Source of the DNA: Lacticaseibacillus pabuli | GTDB lineage: Bacteria; Bacillota; Bacilli; Lactobacillales; Lactobacillaceae | Direction of reading: 5' to 3' | NCBI RefSeq assembly: GCF_028736235.1 | Contig: NZ_CP117884.1 | Location: 1,426,001-1,490,000 of the forward strand | Length of the DNA: 64,000 nt | Part shown: in pieces, positions 26,077 to 33,263 of the stretch | How the letters are laid out: each line of letters starts with the position of its first letter | How positions within the stretch are numbered: the first letter of the stretch is position 1 | The notes under the pieces: generated by a model | Seen by the model: the letters and a program-made list of their open reading frames with translations, nothing else | Databases searched by the model: none | What the model was told of the DNA's origin: nothing | Program-made: the position numbers and the translations under genes

Positions 26077-26367
26077 TTATTCATAATGCTTCATCTCAAC
26101 ACGAATGCGGCGTTCGTCGCTTTCGCGTGCCTGCTTAACGGCCCGGTAAAACGAGTAACCACTCTGTTCCTTGAACATGCGGTCGTAACGCTTTTCAGTA
26201 CCGGTATCAGGCACAACTTGCTTGAAGCCCGCGTAGGCCGCGAGCAAGTTGTCACGATTTGTCCCACCCTCGTAGGCATCCTCGACGAGTTCATAGAACG
26301 TGACGGCTTGCACCATTTCGTCCTTCGTCCAGTCCATATCAAGGGGGTATTCATAGTTCGGTTTCAT
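26077..26367 (-). CDS. UPF0223 family protein (YktA-like)
   Basis: 96 residues. MKPNYEYPLDMDWTKDEMVQ followed by FYELVEDAYEGG and SGYSFYRAVKQAR matches the small helical UPF0223 family. Function unknown; cytoplasmic. The start has CGGAGGA upstream. Adjacent to typA, which it may be transcribed with. Confidence 0.88.
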   Translation of the reverse strand: MKPNYEYPLDMDWTKDEMVQAVTFYELVEDAYEGGTNRDNLLAAYAGFKQVVPDTGTEKRYDRMFKEQSGYSFYRAVKQARESDERRIRVEMKHYE

Positions 26368-26395
26368 TAATATCCTCCGTTATCGATTCGTCCCA

Positions 26396-26428
26396 TCAAA
26401 AAAGCCGGTGTCTTGGAAGACGCCGGCT
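26396..26428 (-). terminator. Terminator of the M-box-controlled gene
   Basis: Stem AGCCGGCGTCTT / AAGACACCGGCT and a short loop, then TTTTTTG on the minus strand. Confidence 0.88.
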
Positions 26429-26455
26429 GCTTAATTCGGGTCTTATTCATTAGAT

Positions 26456-27217
26456 TCACGAGGCGGGCACCTGGTTGTAACGGAACTCGTTTACGGCATT
26501 TAAGAGCCATAATCGAGTGTCCATTTTTGCTACCATGCCACCGTTCCGTGCTTCTTCATGTGGTGCGTCGTCAGTAGCCTGAACAACTGGCTTCTTGGCG
26601 AGCATCGTTAGCCGTGCGATTGGTGCGCTGACCATAACAGCTGCAATGAATGCGTGCAGTGCTGCAACGACCAGACGTGCGATGGAAACCATCCGGACGT
26701 CTGCGCAAAGCAGACGTGCGAACCAACGCGCATCCCCATTTGCGGTCACAGTAACCAATGCATCATTAGCGGCGGTCATGCCAGCAACGACACCATCAGG
26801 GCTCATCTTAGCCAAGCCGTCACGTACTGGGACAAAGTCTTCGCTGTCGCCATCGACAGGTAGCACATCACCCGCGCGGACCACGAGACTGTCACCAATG
26901 GCAAGGTCCTGCGCGTTAACCACGCGGTAGAGCCCGTCACGGATTACCGTGGCACGGGTGTCAGTTTGATCAAGCTTAACGGCTAGTCTGTTCATGAAGA
27001 ATGCAAAAGCGGCGGTGCCTACCAAACCAGCCGTCAGGACGACTGCTGCAACAATTACGTTAATCAGAAGGGACATCATGGTTAGTCCGGTCGTCGCAAC
27101 GCCAAATGGCAGCAGAAATCTAACGATTGGCAGACGCGTGCTCACGCGTACGTTCAGCTCACGCTGACGCGTAACCTCGAGACGATCGAGGCCACTGCTC
27201 TTAATCATCATCATCAT
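26456..27217 (-). CDS. Truncated P-type-ATPase-like membrane protein under M-box control
   Basis: 253 residues. Two predicted membrane helices (33-76), a soluble segment (about 88-165) resembling the actuator domain of P-type ATPases (LAIGDSLVVRAGDVLPVDGD, then ANGDARWFARLL), and a third hydrophobic segment (178-198). The TGES loop of the actuator is absent, and there is no DKTG phosphorylation domain, nucleotide-binding domain or further helices, so it cannot be a pump by itself. The frame is intact with AGGAGGA upstream and four ATG codons in tandem, so it looks maintained. The M-box upstream suggests a Mg2+-starvation role: an mgtA remnant, a partner or regulator of a transporter, or a new small protein type. 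Confidence 0.7.
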   Translation of the reverse strand: MMMMIKSSGLDRLEVTRQRELNVRVSTRLPIVRFLLPFGVATTGLTMMSLLINVIVAAVVLTAGLVGTAAFAFFMNRLAVKLDQTDTRATVIRDGLYRVVNAQDLAIGDSLVVRAGDVLPVDGDSEDFVPVRDGLAKMSPDGVVAGMTAANDALVTVTANGDARWFARLLCADVRMVSIARLVVAALHAFIAAVMVSAPIARLTMLAKKPVVQATDDAPHEEARNGGMVAKMDTRLWLLNAVNEFRYNQVPAS

Positions 27218-27220
27218 ATT

Positions 27221-27243
27221 TCCTCCTATATAAAACCGGAGGA
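27221..27243 (-). promoter_or_regulatory. Ribosome-binding-site hairpin of the truncated ATPase gene
   Basis: The minus strand carries TCCTCC, an 11-nt loop, then GGAGGA, which is the Shine-Dalgarno sequence of the next gene. The 6-bp arms are perfectly complementary, so the site can be hidden. This hairpin abuts the long leader stem (27244-27308), with no base between them. A translational switch is inferred. Confidence 0.55.
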
Positions 27244-27308
27244 GTGACGTTGCCGTGAACGTATTTACTTCACGGCGCCACGCATTAAGTGAGGCGGTAC
27301 AACGTCAC
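27244..27308 (-). promoter_or_regulatory. Nested hairpin overlapping the leader ORF stop
   Basis: Outer arms CAACGTCAC (27244-27252) and GTGACGTTG (27300-27308) are perfectly complementary. An inner perfect 8-bp stem (GCCGTGAA / TTCACGGC, arms 27269-27276 and 27252-27259) holds the leader ORF stop codon in its 9-nt loop; it shares base 27252 with the outer arm, so the two stems compete for one base. A ribosome translating the leader would open both stems. Confidence 0.6.
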
Positions 27309-27360
27309 TACTTCCGGGATCGGCGTTGTCCGTACTATTACCAGGCTTTTCAAGTGTCAT
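27265..27360 (-). CDS. 31-codon leader ORF between the M-box and truncated ATPase gene
   Basis: Encodes a 31-residue peptide starting MTLEKPGNSTDNADPGSS and ending MRGAVK, with acidic residues and proline at EKP, DNADPG and VVPP. AAAGGGGGTGG, 8 nt before the ATG, is a very strong ribosome binding site. It lies after the M-box terminator, so it is transcribed only on read-through. Its stop falls inside a hairpin loop. Enterobacterial MgtL-type leader peptides also combine acidic residues and prolines upstream of Mg2+ transport genes; the parallel is inference. A longer in-frame ORF through the riboswitch is not credible. Confidence 0.55.
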   Translation of the reverse strand: MTLEKPGNSTDNADPGSSDVVPPHLMRGAVK

Positions 27361-27392
27361 TGTATCCACCCCCTTTAAGGCGTTTTTCGCAT

Positions 27393-27590
27393 AAAAAATG
27401 CACACCGACCGGGCGTGCACCTGAGCATCCCAATCGTTTAGCTTTAGCACTATACGCCTAGGACCATGTCCAGCTACGTTAGAAAGAGCCTTATCGGCAA
27501 TTCCAGTTGACTCAATTGGCATCTCTCGATGTTTCTGAGCAGTAGCGTTGTACGTATAGGAGCCTCACCTAACGGAAAGCACCTTCTTCA
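27393..27590 (-). promoter_or_regulatory. M-box (ykoK) magnesium riboswitch with terminator
   Basis: The minus strand carries the hallmark TTAGGTGAGGCTCCTATAC (27554-27572) and CCTAGGCGTATAG (27446-27458) of the M-box, a Mg2+-sensing RNA. It ends in an intrinsic terminator (27393-27420: GTGCACGCC / GGTGTGCA stem, then TTTTTT). High Mg2+ should favour termination and low Mg2+ read-through into the leader ORF and truncated ATPase gene. Assignment rests on conserved sequence; covariance scoring was not run. Confidence 0.88.
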
Positions 27591-27604
27591 ATTTGTCAAC
27601 TACT

Positions 27605-27633
27605 ATTCTAACCTGACACGCCCGGGTAGTCAA
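27605..27633 (-). promoter_or_regulatory. Promoter of the M-box transcript
   Basis: TTGACT-17 bp-TAGAAT, placing transcription start about 10 nt before the riboswitch. Confidence 0.75.
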
Positions 27634-27702
27634 GTCACCTGTGTTCCCTCTGATAAAGTGTGCTAGACTATTTACAGACAATTAATGCTGGAGGTAACAC
27701 AC

Positions 27703-28257
27703 GTGTTTTTAATGAAAGATATCGTCCGTGACCCAAATCCGGTTTTGCGGGCAACAGCCAAACAATTGACATTTCCCCTCTCTGACCAGCAAAAGCAGCT
27801 GGCACATGATCTGATGGAATACCTGGTCATCAGTCAGGATGAAGAAGAAAACAAGAAGTACAAGCTGCGTCCCGGTGTCGGTCTTGCCGCACCGCAAGTT
27901 GGTGAGAGCGTCGCAATGACAGCGGTGCTCATTCCAGATGACGACGGCGAGATTTTCATGAAGGAAGTTCTCGTTAACCCACGCATCATCAGTCACTCCG
28001 TTCAAAACGTTGCGCTGACTGAAGGCGAAGGTTGCCTGTCCGTTGATGACGAGCACCCTGGCTATGTCATTCGTCACGACCGTGCCACCATCCAGTACCA
28101 GACACTCGACGGCGAGAAGAAAAAGATTCGCCTGAAGAACTACCCGGCCATTGTATGCCAGCACGAAATTGACCATTTGAACGGGATTCTCTTCTACGAT
28201 CACATCGATACGAAGCACCCATTTGAAATGGACGAAAACGGCGTGTTGATCGGCTAA
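27703..28257 (+). CDS. def: Peptide deformylase
   Basis: 184 residues. Iron-type metalloenzyme that removes the formyl group from new proteins. All three motifs are present: [16 protein letters not shown] (metal cysteine) and QHEIDHLNG (two metal histidines and the catalytic glutamate). The insert in the N-terminal half marks the longer Gram-positive type. The GTG at 27703 is chosen because GGAGG lies 8 nt upstream and it gives the family N-terminus [10 protein letters not shown]. It diverges from the M-box transcript and has its own terminator. Confidence 0.97.
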   Translation: MFLMKDIVRDPNPVLRATAKQLTFPLSDQQKQLAHDLMEYLVISQDEEENKKYKLRPGVGLAAPQVGESVAMTAVLIPDDDGEIFMKEVLVNPRIISHSVQNVALTEGEGCLSVDDEHPGYVIRHDRATIQYQTLDGEKKKIRLKNYPAIVCQHEIDHLNGILFYDHIDTKHPFEMDENGVLIG

Positions 28258-28272
28258 TCACACCAAATAATT

Positions 28273-28308
28273 AGGGCCGCATGACTGAAAATGTCGTGCG
28301 GCTCTTTC
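28273..28308 (+). terminator. Terminator of def
   Basis: 10-bp stem GCCGCATGAC / GTCGTGCGGC with a short loop and CTTTC tail. It may also serve the converging gene on the minus strand. Confidence 0.7.
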
Positions 28309-28314
28309 GTCTTG

Positions 28315-28734
28315 TTACCCATTATGGTAACGAATGCGTTTTAAGTCATCCAAGTATTCTTGCGTTTCCTTATTCTTCAGTAGCGCCACTTCGAAGTGAT
28401 TGCTCCCATCGCGCTGCCAGTAATCGGACAGAACGGCCTTGCCGTCGCTGACGCGCGTAATGGTCGCCGCTAGTTCAGCCTGCTTCGGTAATTTGCTAGT
28501 GGTTTCAAACCCCACGAGCGCGACCTTGCGTCCCCAGACCTTGCCGACTGGCTGGCCTTGCGGAACGGGTGTAATACTCAAGTTGTCGCAAGCAGAAGTG
28601 ACGTAAGAATCTGCCTCAAGCAACCACATTTGCGTCCGCGTTTTGGCCTGCTGACTGCGCACGGCCAAGTATACGCCCAGCGCAACCCCGATGATAATCA
28701 CGGCAATAATGATGACGATTTGCCAAATAGCCAT
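28315..28734 (-). CDS. Membrane-anchored protein of unknown function
   Basis: 139 residues. One N-terminal membrane helix (IWQIVIIIAVIIIGVALGVYLAV), then a soluble domain not recognised, with VGKVWGRKVALVGFETTSK and DYWQRDGSNHFEVALLKNKE. Strong AAGGGGG ribosome binding site. Divergent from rpoY-rnjA and convergent with def. No function can be assigned. Confidence 0.75.
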   Translation of the reverse strand: MAIWQIVIIIAVIIIGVALGVYLAVRSQQAKTRTQMWLLEADSYVTSACDNLSITPVPQGQPVGKVWGRKVALVGFETTSKLPKQAELAATITRVSDGKAVLSDYWQRDGSNHFEVALLKNKETQEYLDDLKRIRYHNG

Positions 28735-28913
28735 TTACACAGCCCCCTTCTATATAACTATTATGCCACACTCGGGCCCGCAACATTAGCCAATTGACGC
28801 CGCCTATGATAAACTGTTGGTAACGTTTGGCGATGAGCCAACAATGTGCGGGTTAAAAACCAAGACTAATCCCAGGATGTGGGGTTACTTTTGTGTATTC
28901 GAAAGGAGAAACA

Positions 28914-29126
28914 ATGATTTACAAAGTACTTTACCAACCTAACAAGACCGAGAACCCTGTCCGCGAGCGGACCTTATCCCTGTACCTCGAGGCAAAGTCC
29001 TCAGTTGATGCACGTGCGATTGTTGAAAAGAACACGGACTTTAACATTGAATTGATTCAGGAGTTGACTGGCGACTTTCTTGAATACGAAAAGAAGTCCC
29101 CTGACTTCAAGATCGCGGAGTTCTAA
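28914..29126 (+). CDS. rpoY: RNA polymerase epsilon subunit
   Basis: 70 residues, full length for the DUF1447/RpoY family, a small subunit of Firmicute RNA polymerase. Sequence [20 protein letters not shown] followed by a conserved acidic core. The ATG at 28914 has AAAGGAG upstream. It sits immediately upstream of rnjA with 1 nt between them, which is the standard arrangement and implies co-translation. The 28816-28900 leader holds a TAATCCC/GGGGTTA hairpin followed by TTTTG, a weak attenuator candidate. Confidence 0.95.
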   Translation: MIYKVLYQPNKTENPVRERTLSLYLEAKSSVDARAIVEKNTDFNIELIQELTGDFLEYEKKSPDFKIAEF

Positions 29127-29127
29127 T

Positions 29128-30810
29128 ATGAAGCTCGACATTAAGAAAAACGAAGTCGCTGCGTTCGCTGTCGGCGGACTCGGCGAAATCGGGAAGAACA
29201 TGTACGCCGTGCAGTACCAGGACGAAATCATCGTCATGGATGCCGGCATCAAGTTCCCCGAAGATGATTTGCTTGGGATTGATTACGTCATTTCTGACTA
29301 CTCATACCTCAAGCAGCACGCAGACATGGTTAAGGCCCTTGTAATCACCCACGGCCACGAAGACCATATCGGTGGGATTCCTTACTTTTTGAAGGAACTG
29401 CCTACCGTGCCAGTTTATGCCCCACCTTTAGCTGCTGCCTTGATCCGTGGCAAGCTCGAGGAACACGGCATTCTGCGCGAAACTGAATTGCATGAAATCG
29501 GTGAAGACGATGTGCTGAAGTTCGACAAGATTACCGTCGACTTCTTCCGCACGACCCACAGTATCCCAGATACCCTGGGGATTGCGGTCCACACGCCAGT
29601 TGGTGTCATCGTCGAAACTGGTGACTTCAAGTTTGACCTCACCCCAGTCGGTAACCAGCCTGCCCCTAACCTGCAGCGGATGGCAAAACTTGGCTCCGAG
29701 GGTGTCCTCTTGCTCATGTCTGACTCGACGAACGCGGAAATTCCGAACTTCACCAAGTCCGAACGCTTCGTCGGCCATTCCATCCGCCATATTTTTGAGG
29801 GCATCGAAGGGCGCATCATCTTTGCCACCTTTGCCTCCAACATCTCCCGGATTGCGCAAGCCACCGAAGTTGCCATGAAGAACGGCCGCAAGATTGCGGT
29901 CTTCGGCCGGTCCATGGAAACTGCGATTGTGAACGGCCGTGAGCTCGGTTACCTGAACATTCCTGACGACGTCCTGGTCGACGCGCATGACCTCAACCAT
30001 CTGCCTGCAGACAAGGTCATGATTCTGTGTACCGGTTCGCAAGGTGAACCAATGGCTGCCCTTTCGCGCATTGCCAACGGGACTCACCGTCAGATCAGCA
30101 TTCAGCCTGGTGACACCGTGGTCTTCTCCAGTAACCCAATTCCTGGTAACACGACCAGCGTTAATGCCGTGATTAACCAGCTTGAGGCTGCCGGCGCGGA
30201 TGTCATTCACGGTAAAATCAACAACATTCACACATCTGGTCATGGTGGCCAGGAAGAAGAAAAGTTGATGCTACGCCTGATCAAGCCTAAGTTCTTCATG
30301 GCTTGCCATGGTGAATACCGGATGCAGAAGCTGCACACCGAACTTGCTCAGCAATGTGACGTGCCAGCCGAAAATTGCTTCATCATGGAAAATGGTGATG
30401 TCCTTGCGATGACTGAGAACTCAGCCCGTCGCGCGGGTCACTTCCCTGCCAGCGATGTTTACATTGACGGTAGTGGTATTGGTGACATCGGCAACGCGGT
30501 TATCCGTGATCGCCGGATGCTCTCTGAAGAAGGTCTGGTTGTCGTCGTTGCGACAATCAACATGCAGAAGCACACGGTTTTGGCAGGTCCCGACTTGCTC
30601 TCCCGTGGTTTCGTCTACATGCGTGAATCTGGCGAACTGATTAACCAGGCGCAGCGCCGCGTTTACCGGACCATCAAGCAGACGTTCACCAACAACGAAA
30701 AGGTTTCTGAAGCTATGCTCAAGGATGCCATTTCTGACAGTCTGAGCGATTTCTTGTTCGACCGGACGGAACGTAAGCCAATCATCATTCCAATGTTGAT
30801 TACTTTATAA
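29128..30810 (+). CDS. rnjA: Ribonuclease J1
   Basis: 560 residues. Metallo-beta-lactamase/beta-CASP enzyme with 5'-3' exonuclease and endonuclease activity, central to mRNA decay and rRNA maturation. The catalytic motif is complete (H75-G-H77-E-D79-H80, THGHEDHIGGIPYF), unlike the rnjB product. The beta-CASP region shows SDSTNAE and HTSGHGG, and the C-terminal domain ends DRTERKPIIIPMLI. The ATG at 29128 begins MKLDIKKNEV; GGAG lies within the end of rpoY. Confidence 0.97.
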   Translation: MKLDIKKNEVAAFAVGGLGEIGKNMYAVQYQDEIIVMDAGIKFPEDDLLGIDYVISDYSYLKQHADMVKALVITHGHEDHIGGIPYFLKELPTVPVYAPPLAAALIRGKLEEHGILRETELHEIGEDDVLKFDKITVDFFRTTHSIPDTLGIAVHTPVGVIVETGDFKFDLTPVGNQPAPNLQRMAKLGSEGVLLLMSDSTNAEIPNFTKSERFVGHSIRHIFEGIEGRIIFATFASNISRIAQATEVAMKNGRKIAVFGRSMETAIVNGRELGYLNIPDDVLVDAHDLNHLPADKVMILCTGSQGEPMAALSRIANGTHRQISIQPGDTVVFSSNPIPGNTTSVNAVINQLEAAGADVIHGKINNIHTSGHGGQEEEKLMLRLIKPKFFMACHGEYRMQKLHTELAQQCDVPAENCFIMENGDVLAMTENSARRAGHFPASDVYIDGSGIGDIGNAVIRDRRMLSEEGLVVVVATINMQKHTVLAGPDLLSRGFVYMRESGELINQAQRRVYRTIKQTFTNNEKVSEAMLKDAISDSLSDFLFDRTERKPIIIPMLITL

Positions 30811-30820
30811 TTGCAAATTA

Positions 30821-30858
30821 AATGCGCTAACCATCGCAATGACGGTTAGCGCATTTTT
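30821..30858. terminator. Terminator between rnjA and the epimerase gene
   Basis: Perfect 12-bp stem AATGCGCTAACC / GGTTAGCGCATT followed by TTTTTG on the plus strand. It is also T-rich on the minus strand, so it likely stops the converging epimerase transcript too. Confidence 0.9.
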
Positions 30859-30874
30859 GTATGCATTCATTTAC

Positions 30875-31912
30875 TCAATCAAACATCAATACTGGACCAT
30901 CTGTCGCAAGACCAGGCTGCGCATCCGCCACCATAAAGATGGGATCCAGATCGACAAAGTGCACGTTCGGGTGTGCCGCCGCAAACGCAACCGCGGCCCT
31001 TAAGCTAGTGCTGGGTTCGATCATCGCCCCCACCATGCAGGGCACATGGCGCGCTGCGCACGCGGCGTTGATTTTGGTTGCTTCGGACAAGCCACCCGTC
31101 TTCATCAATTTGATGTTCACGTAGTCCGCGGCGTGTTGTGCCAAGATATTCAGCGCATCCGCATAGGAAAAGACCGATTCGTCCGCCATGATGGGCAACA
31201 GGTGCATTGCGGTCAACGCGCGCATGCCCGCCACGTCATTTGCCGCGACTGGTTGCTCGACGAACTCGATGGGCAAGTGCGTTGCTGCCAAGGCACGCAA
31301 TGCCTCGGCAGCCTCAGCCACGGTCCACGCTTGGTTGGCGTCGAGCCGCAACTGATGACCTGGACCGAGTGCATCCGCAATCATCTGGATGCGCTGCAAA
31401 TCGTCATCTAGGTATCCGCCACCGACCTTAATCTTGACGGCGCGAAACCCCTGTGCCGCAATCTGCTTGGCCTCCGCAATCATTTCTGGTAAGGGATGGA
31501 TGCTGATGGTCATATCACTTTCAACACGGGCCTGACGCGCACCCAGTAGCGTTGGCAAGTCCACACCGAAACTCTGGGCCCGCAAGTCATACAGTGCTAG
31601 TTCAATCGCGGCTTTCGCTGGGCCATTGCCGGTAATGAGGCCCTGAACCCGCGCCAGCAACGCCGTCCAGTCGTTCAAATCCGCACCAATCAGCGTCGGG
31701 GTCAGTTCCTGCAAGATTGCCTCGAGTGATGCCATGGTGTCCCCCGTGACGACCTCGTTTGGCGTTCCGGAACCGACGCCAACCAATCCGTTTTCGAGTG
31801 TGATGGTCACCCGCACACTGCTAGCACGTGTGACGACGTGACGCGATGTTCGAAACGGCACCCGCAATGGTAATTCCTGCGTTGAAACACTGACTTTATC
31901 GATGAGACTCAT
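30875..31912 (-). CDS. Dipeptide epimerase (L-Ala-D/L-Glu epimerase type)
   Basis: 345 residues, enolase superfamily (muconate-lactonizing subgroup). Shows the catalytic lysine pair FRAVKIKVGGG, the metal-ligand carboxylates in LRLDANQAW, EFVEQPV and MADESVF, and the second catalytic lysine in VNIKLMKTGGLS. Likely epimerises L-Ala-Glu-type dipeptides from peptidoglycan recycling; the exact substrate cannot be fixed by reading. The ATG at 31912 (MSLIDKVSVSTQELPL) is chosen for family fit, with a weak GAGTGA upstream; an in-frame start further up is less likely. A weak promoter is expected in the 60 bp after the next terminator. Confidence 0.9.
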   Translation of the reverse strand: MSLIDKVSVSTQELPLRVPFRTSRHVVTRASSVRVTITLENGLVGVGSGTPNEVVTGDTMASLEAILQELTPTLIGADLNDWTALLARVQGLITGNGPAKAAIELALYDLRAQSFGVDLPTLLGARQARVESDMTISIHPLPEMIAEAKQIAAQGFRAVKIKVGGGYLDDDLQRIQMIADALGPGHQLRLDANQAWTVAEAAEALRALAATHLPIEFVEQPVAANDVAGMRALTAMHLLPIMADESVFSYADALNILAQHAADYVNIKLMKTGGLSEATKINAACAARHVPCMVGAMIEPSTSLRAAVAFAAAHPNVHFVDLDPIFMVADAQPGLATDGPVLMFD

Positions 31913-31973
31913 GATGTCACTCGCTTTCTGGACGATTAATTGCTGCACTTCACCACCGATTGTACCGCAAAGC

Positions 31974-32031
31974 AAAACCGGTAGCGTCAGAATTAATTGA
32001 TTCGCTCAATTCGTTCTGCGCTACCGGTTTC
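31974..32031 (-). terminator. Terminator of the phosphatase-TPR-recD2-GNAT operon
   Basis: Long stem AAACCGGTAGCG.AGAA / TTCTGACGCTACCGGTTT with an internal A-T rich loop, then TTTTGC on the minus strand, directly after the GNAT stop. Confidence 0.85.
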
Positions 32032-32042
32032 GGCGGTCATAT

Positions 32043-33254
32043 TTAGAAGTAATCAGAGAAGTAAGGCTCCTCCATCGGGATAATCGTTTCCAGGTTGCGA
32101 ATTGCCTTAGAATCAGCCTTGATACGCTCAATTTTGCGCAAGTATGACGGCCGCCGATAGCTCATCAGCATGGTCGTCAAAGTCTGAATGTCGAGCTCAA
32201 CTGCCGGACCGAGTGGATCGTGTGAAATCTCTAGTTCACCATTCTCAACCCATTGCACTCCGAAGACGCCGTCATTCCAGGAAGCCATTGGGTCATGGAC
32301 CACAAAGTGGAACGGCTTGCCGCCCTCTTCAAACGGGTACTGGCGCAGAAATTCGAACACGTCGACAATTCGGGCCATAAAGTACGGCTTAATCGTCTGC
32401 TTGATGTCCCCATCGTCAATCAGGAAGTGCAAAGGTTCATCCTTGTAGATGTTCCCCCGTACACGTTCCACCATCGAAAAGTGCGCTGCCACAAAGTTCC
32501 AAAGGGCCTTGCGTGCTTCTTGGGTGATGTAAATCATTTCCTTGATGTGGAAGACTTCATTGGCAATCCAGTACAAAACGTAACCCTGGGGGACGTCGTT
32601 TTCGTCATACCAGACACCAGCGATGCGTTCCTCTTCGTTTTCCCAGCGCCAGTATTCATCCCAGTTGAGTTGGTTACGCAGCATCGCGCCGTGCGTCTGT
32701 GCGGCAAAGCGGTTGTAGGTATTAATGACATCCTCGTCATCAATCTCCAAACGCTCCACGTGCCCGGGCATGTTCACCTGCTTGGGCAGCTGCGTATCCT
32801 TGAGCTCGAAGGTCAGGTGGTCAGAGATGATCTCCCAGCCCTTCTTGCGGTAAAACGGGATGGAGTACGGGTACAGGTAGGAAATCCACTGCCGGTTGTC
32901 CCGCATCTTTTGCAGACCACGGGTAATCAGGTCGTGCATGAGCCCATGTCCAGAGTACTCCGGATAAGTTCCGACACCCGTCAGACCAGCCATCTTGTAC
33001 GGCACGCCGTGGATGTTCACCCGACATGGGTAAATGGCAAGCGAGCTCACCAGTTCGTCGTCGTGGAACCAGCCAATGACATCAGCTTTCTCCAAAACGG
33101 GCCGCTTGTCGAGCTCCAGTTCGCCCTCCTCGTAGCCAGACTCTTCAACTTCCTTGGCCGTCACCTGAAAAACGTAACTCAACAGGTCATTAAATTGTTC
33201 AAGATAATCCGTTGTCACCGGTCTTATCTGTAATTCGTCGCGTATGTCTGCCAT
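32043..33254 (-). CDS. Eis-like GNAT acetyltransferase
   Basis: 403 residues. An N-terminal GNAT domain has the acetyl-CoA-binding segment GVGTYPEYSGHGLMHDLI (V-x-P-x-x-R/S-x-x-G form). A second GNAT-like and a C-terminal SCP2-like domain follow, as in Eis-family N-acetyltransferases. In mycobacteria Eis acetylates aminoglycosides; the substrate here is unknown. AAGGAGTC precedes the ATG. Only 9 bp separate it from recD2, so it is the last gene of that operon. Confidence 0.85.
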   Translation of the reverse strand: MADIRDELQIRPVTTDYLEQFNDLLSYVFQVTAKEVEESGYEEGELELDKRPVLEKADVIGWFHDDELVSSLAIYPCRVNIHGVPYKMAGLTGVGTYPEYSGHGLMHDLITRGLQKMRDNRQWISYLYPYSIPFYRKKGWEIISDHLTFELKDTQLPKQVNMPGHVERLEIDDEDVINTYNRFAAQTHGAMLRNQLNWDEYWRWENEEERIAGVWYDENDVPQGYVLYWIANEVFHIKEMIYITQEARKALWNFVAAHFSMVERVRGNIYKDEPLHFLIDDGDIKQTIKPYFMARIVDVFEFLRQYPFEEGGKPFHFVVHDPMASWNDGVFGVQWVENGELEISHDPLGPAVELDIQTLTTMLMSYRRPSYLRKIERIKADSKAIRNLETIIPMEEPYFSDYF

Positions 33255-33263
33255 GTTGACTCC

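Noticed and set aside
26456..27217. Pseudogene of a full-length mgtA made by a frameshift
   Set aside because: No further P-type ATPase motifs were found downstream in any frame before the terminator at 26396-26428, and the short frame is intact; truncation is still possible but not a simple frameshift.
27265..27522. 85-aa ORF through the M-box
   Set aside because: Its upstream part is riboswitch and terminator sequence with no ribosome binding site; only the last 31 codons, after a strong site, are accepted as a possible leader ORF.
28893..29126. Longer start for rpoY (77 aa)
   Set aside because: The upstream ATG overlaps the AAAGGAG site that serves the start at 28914, and the family begins MIYKV.
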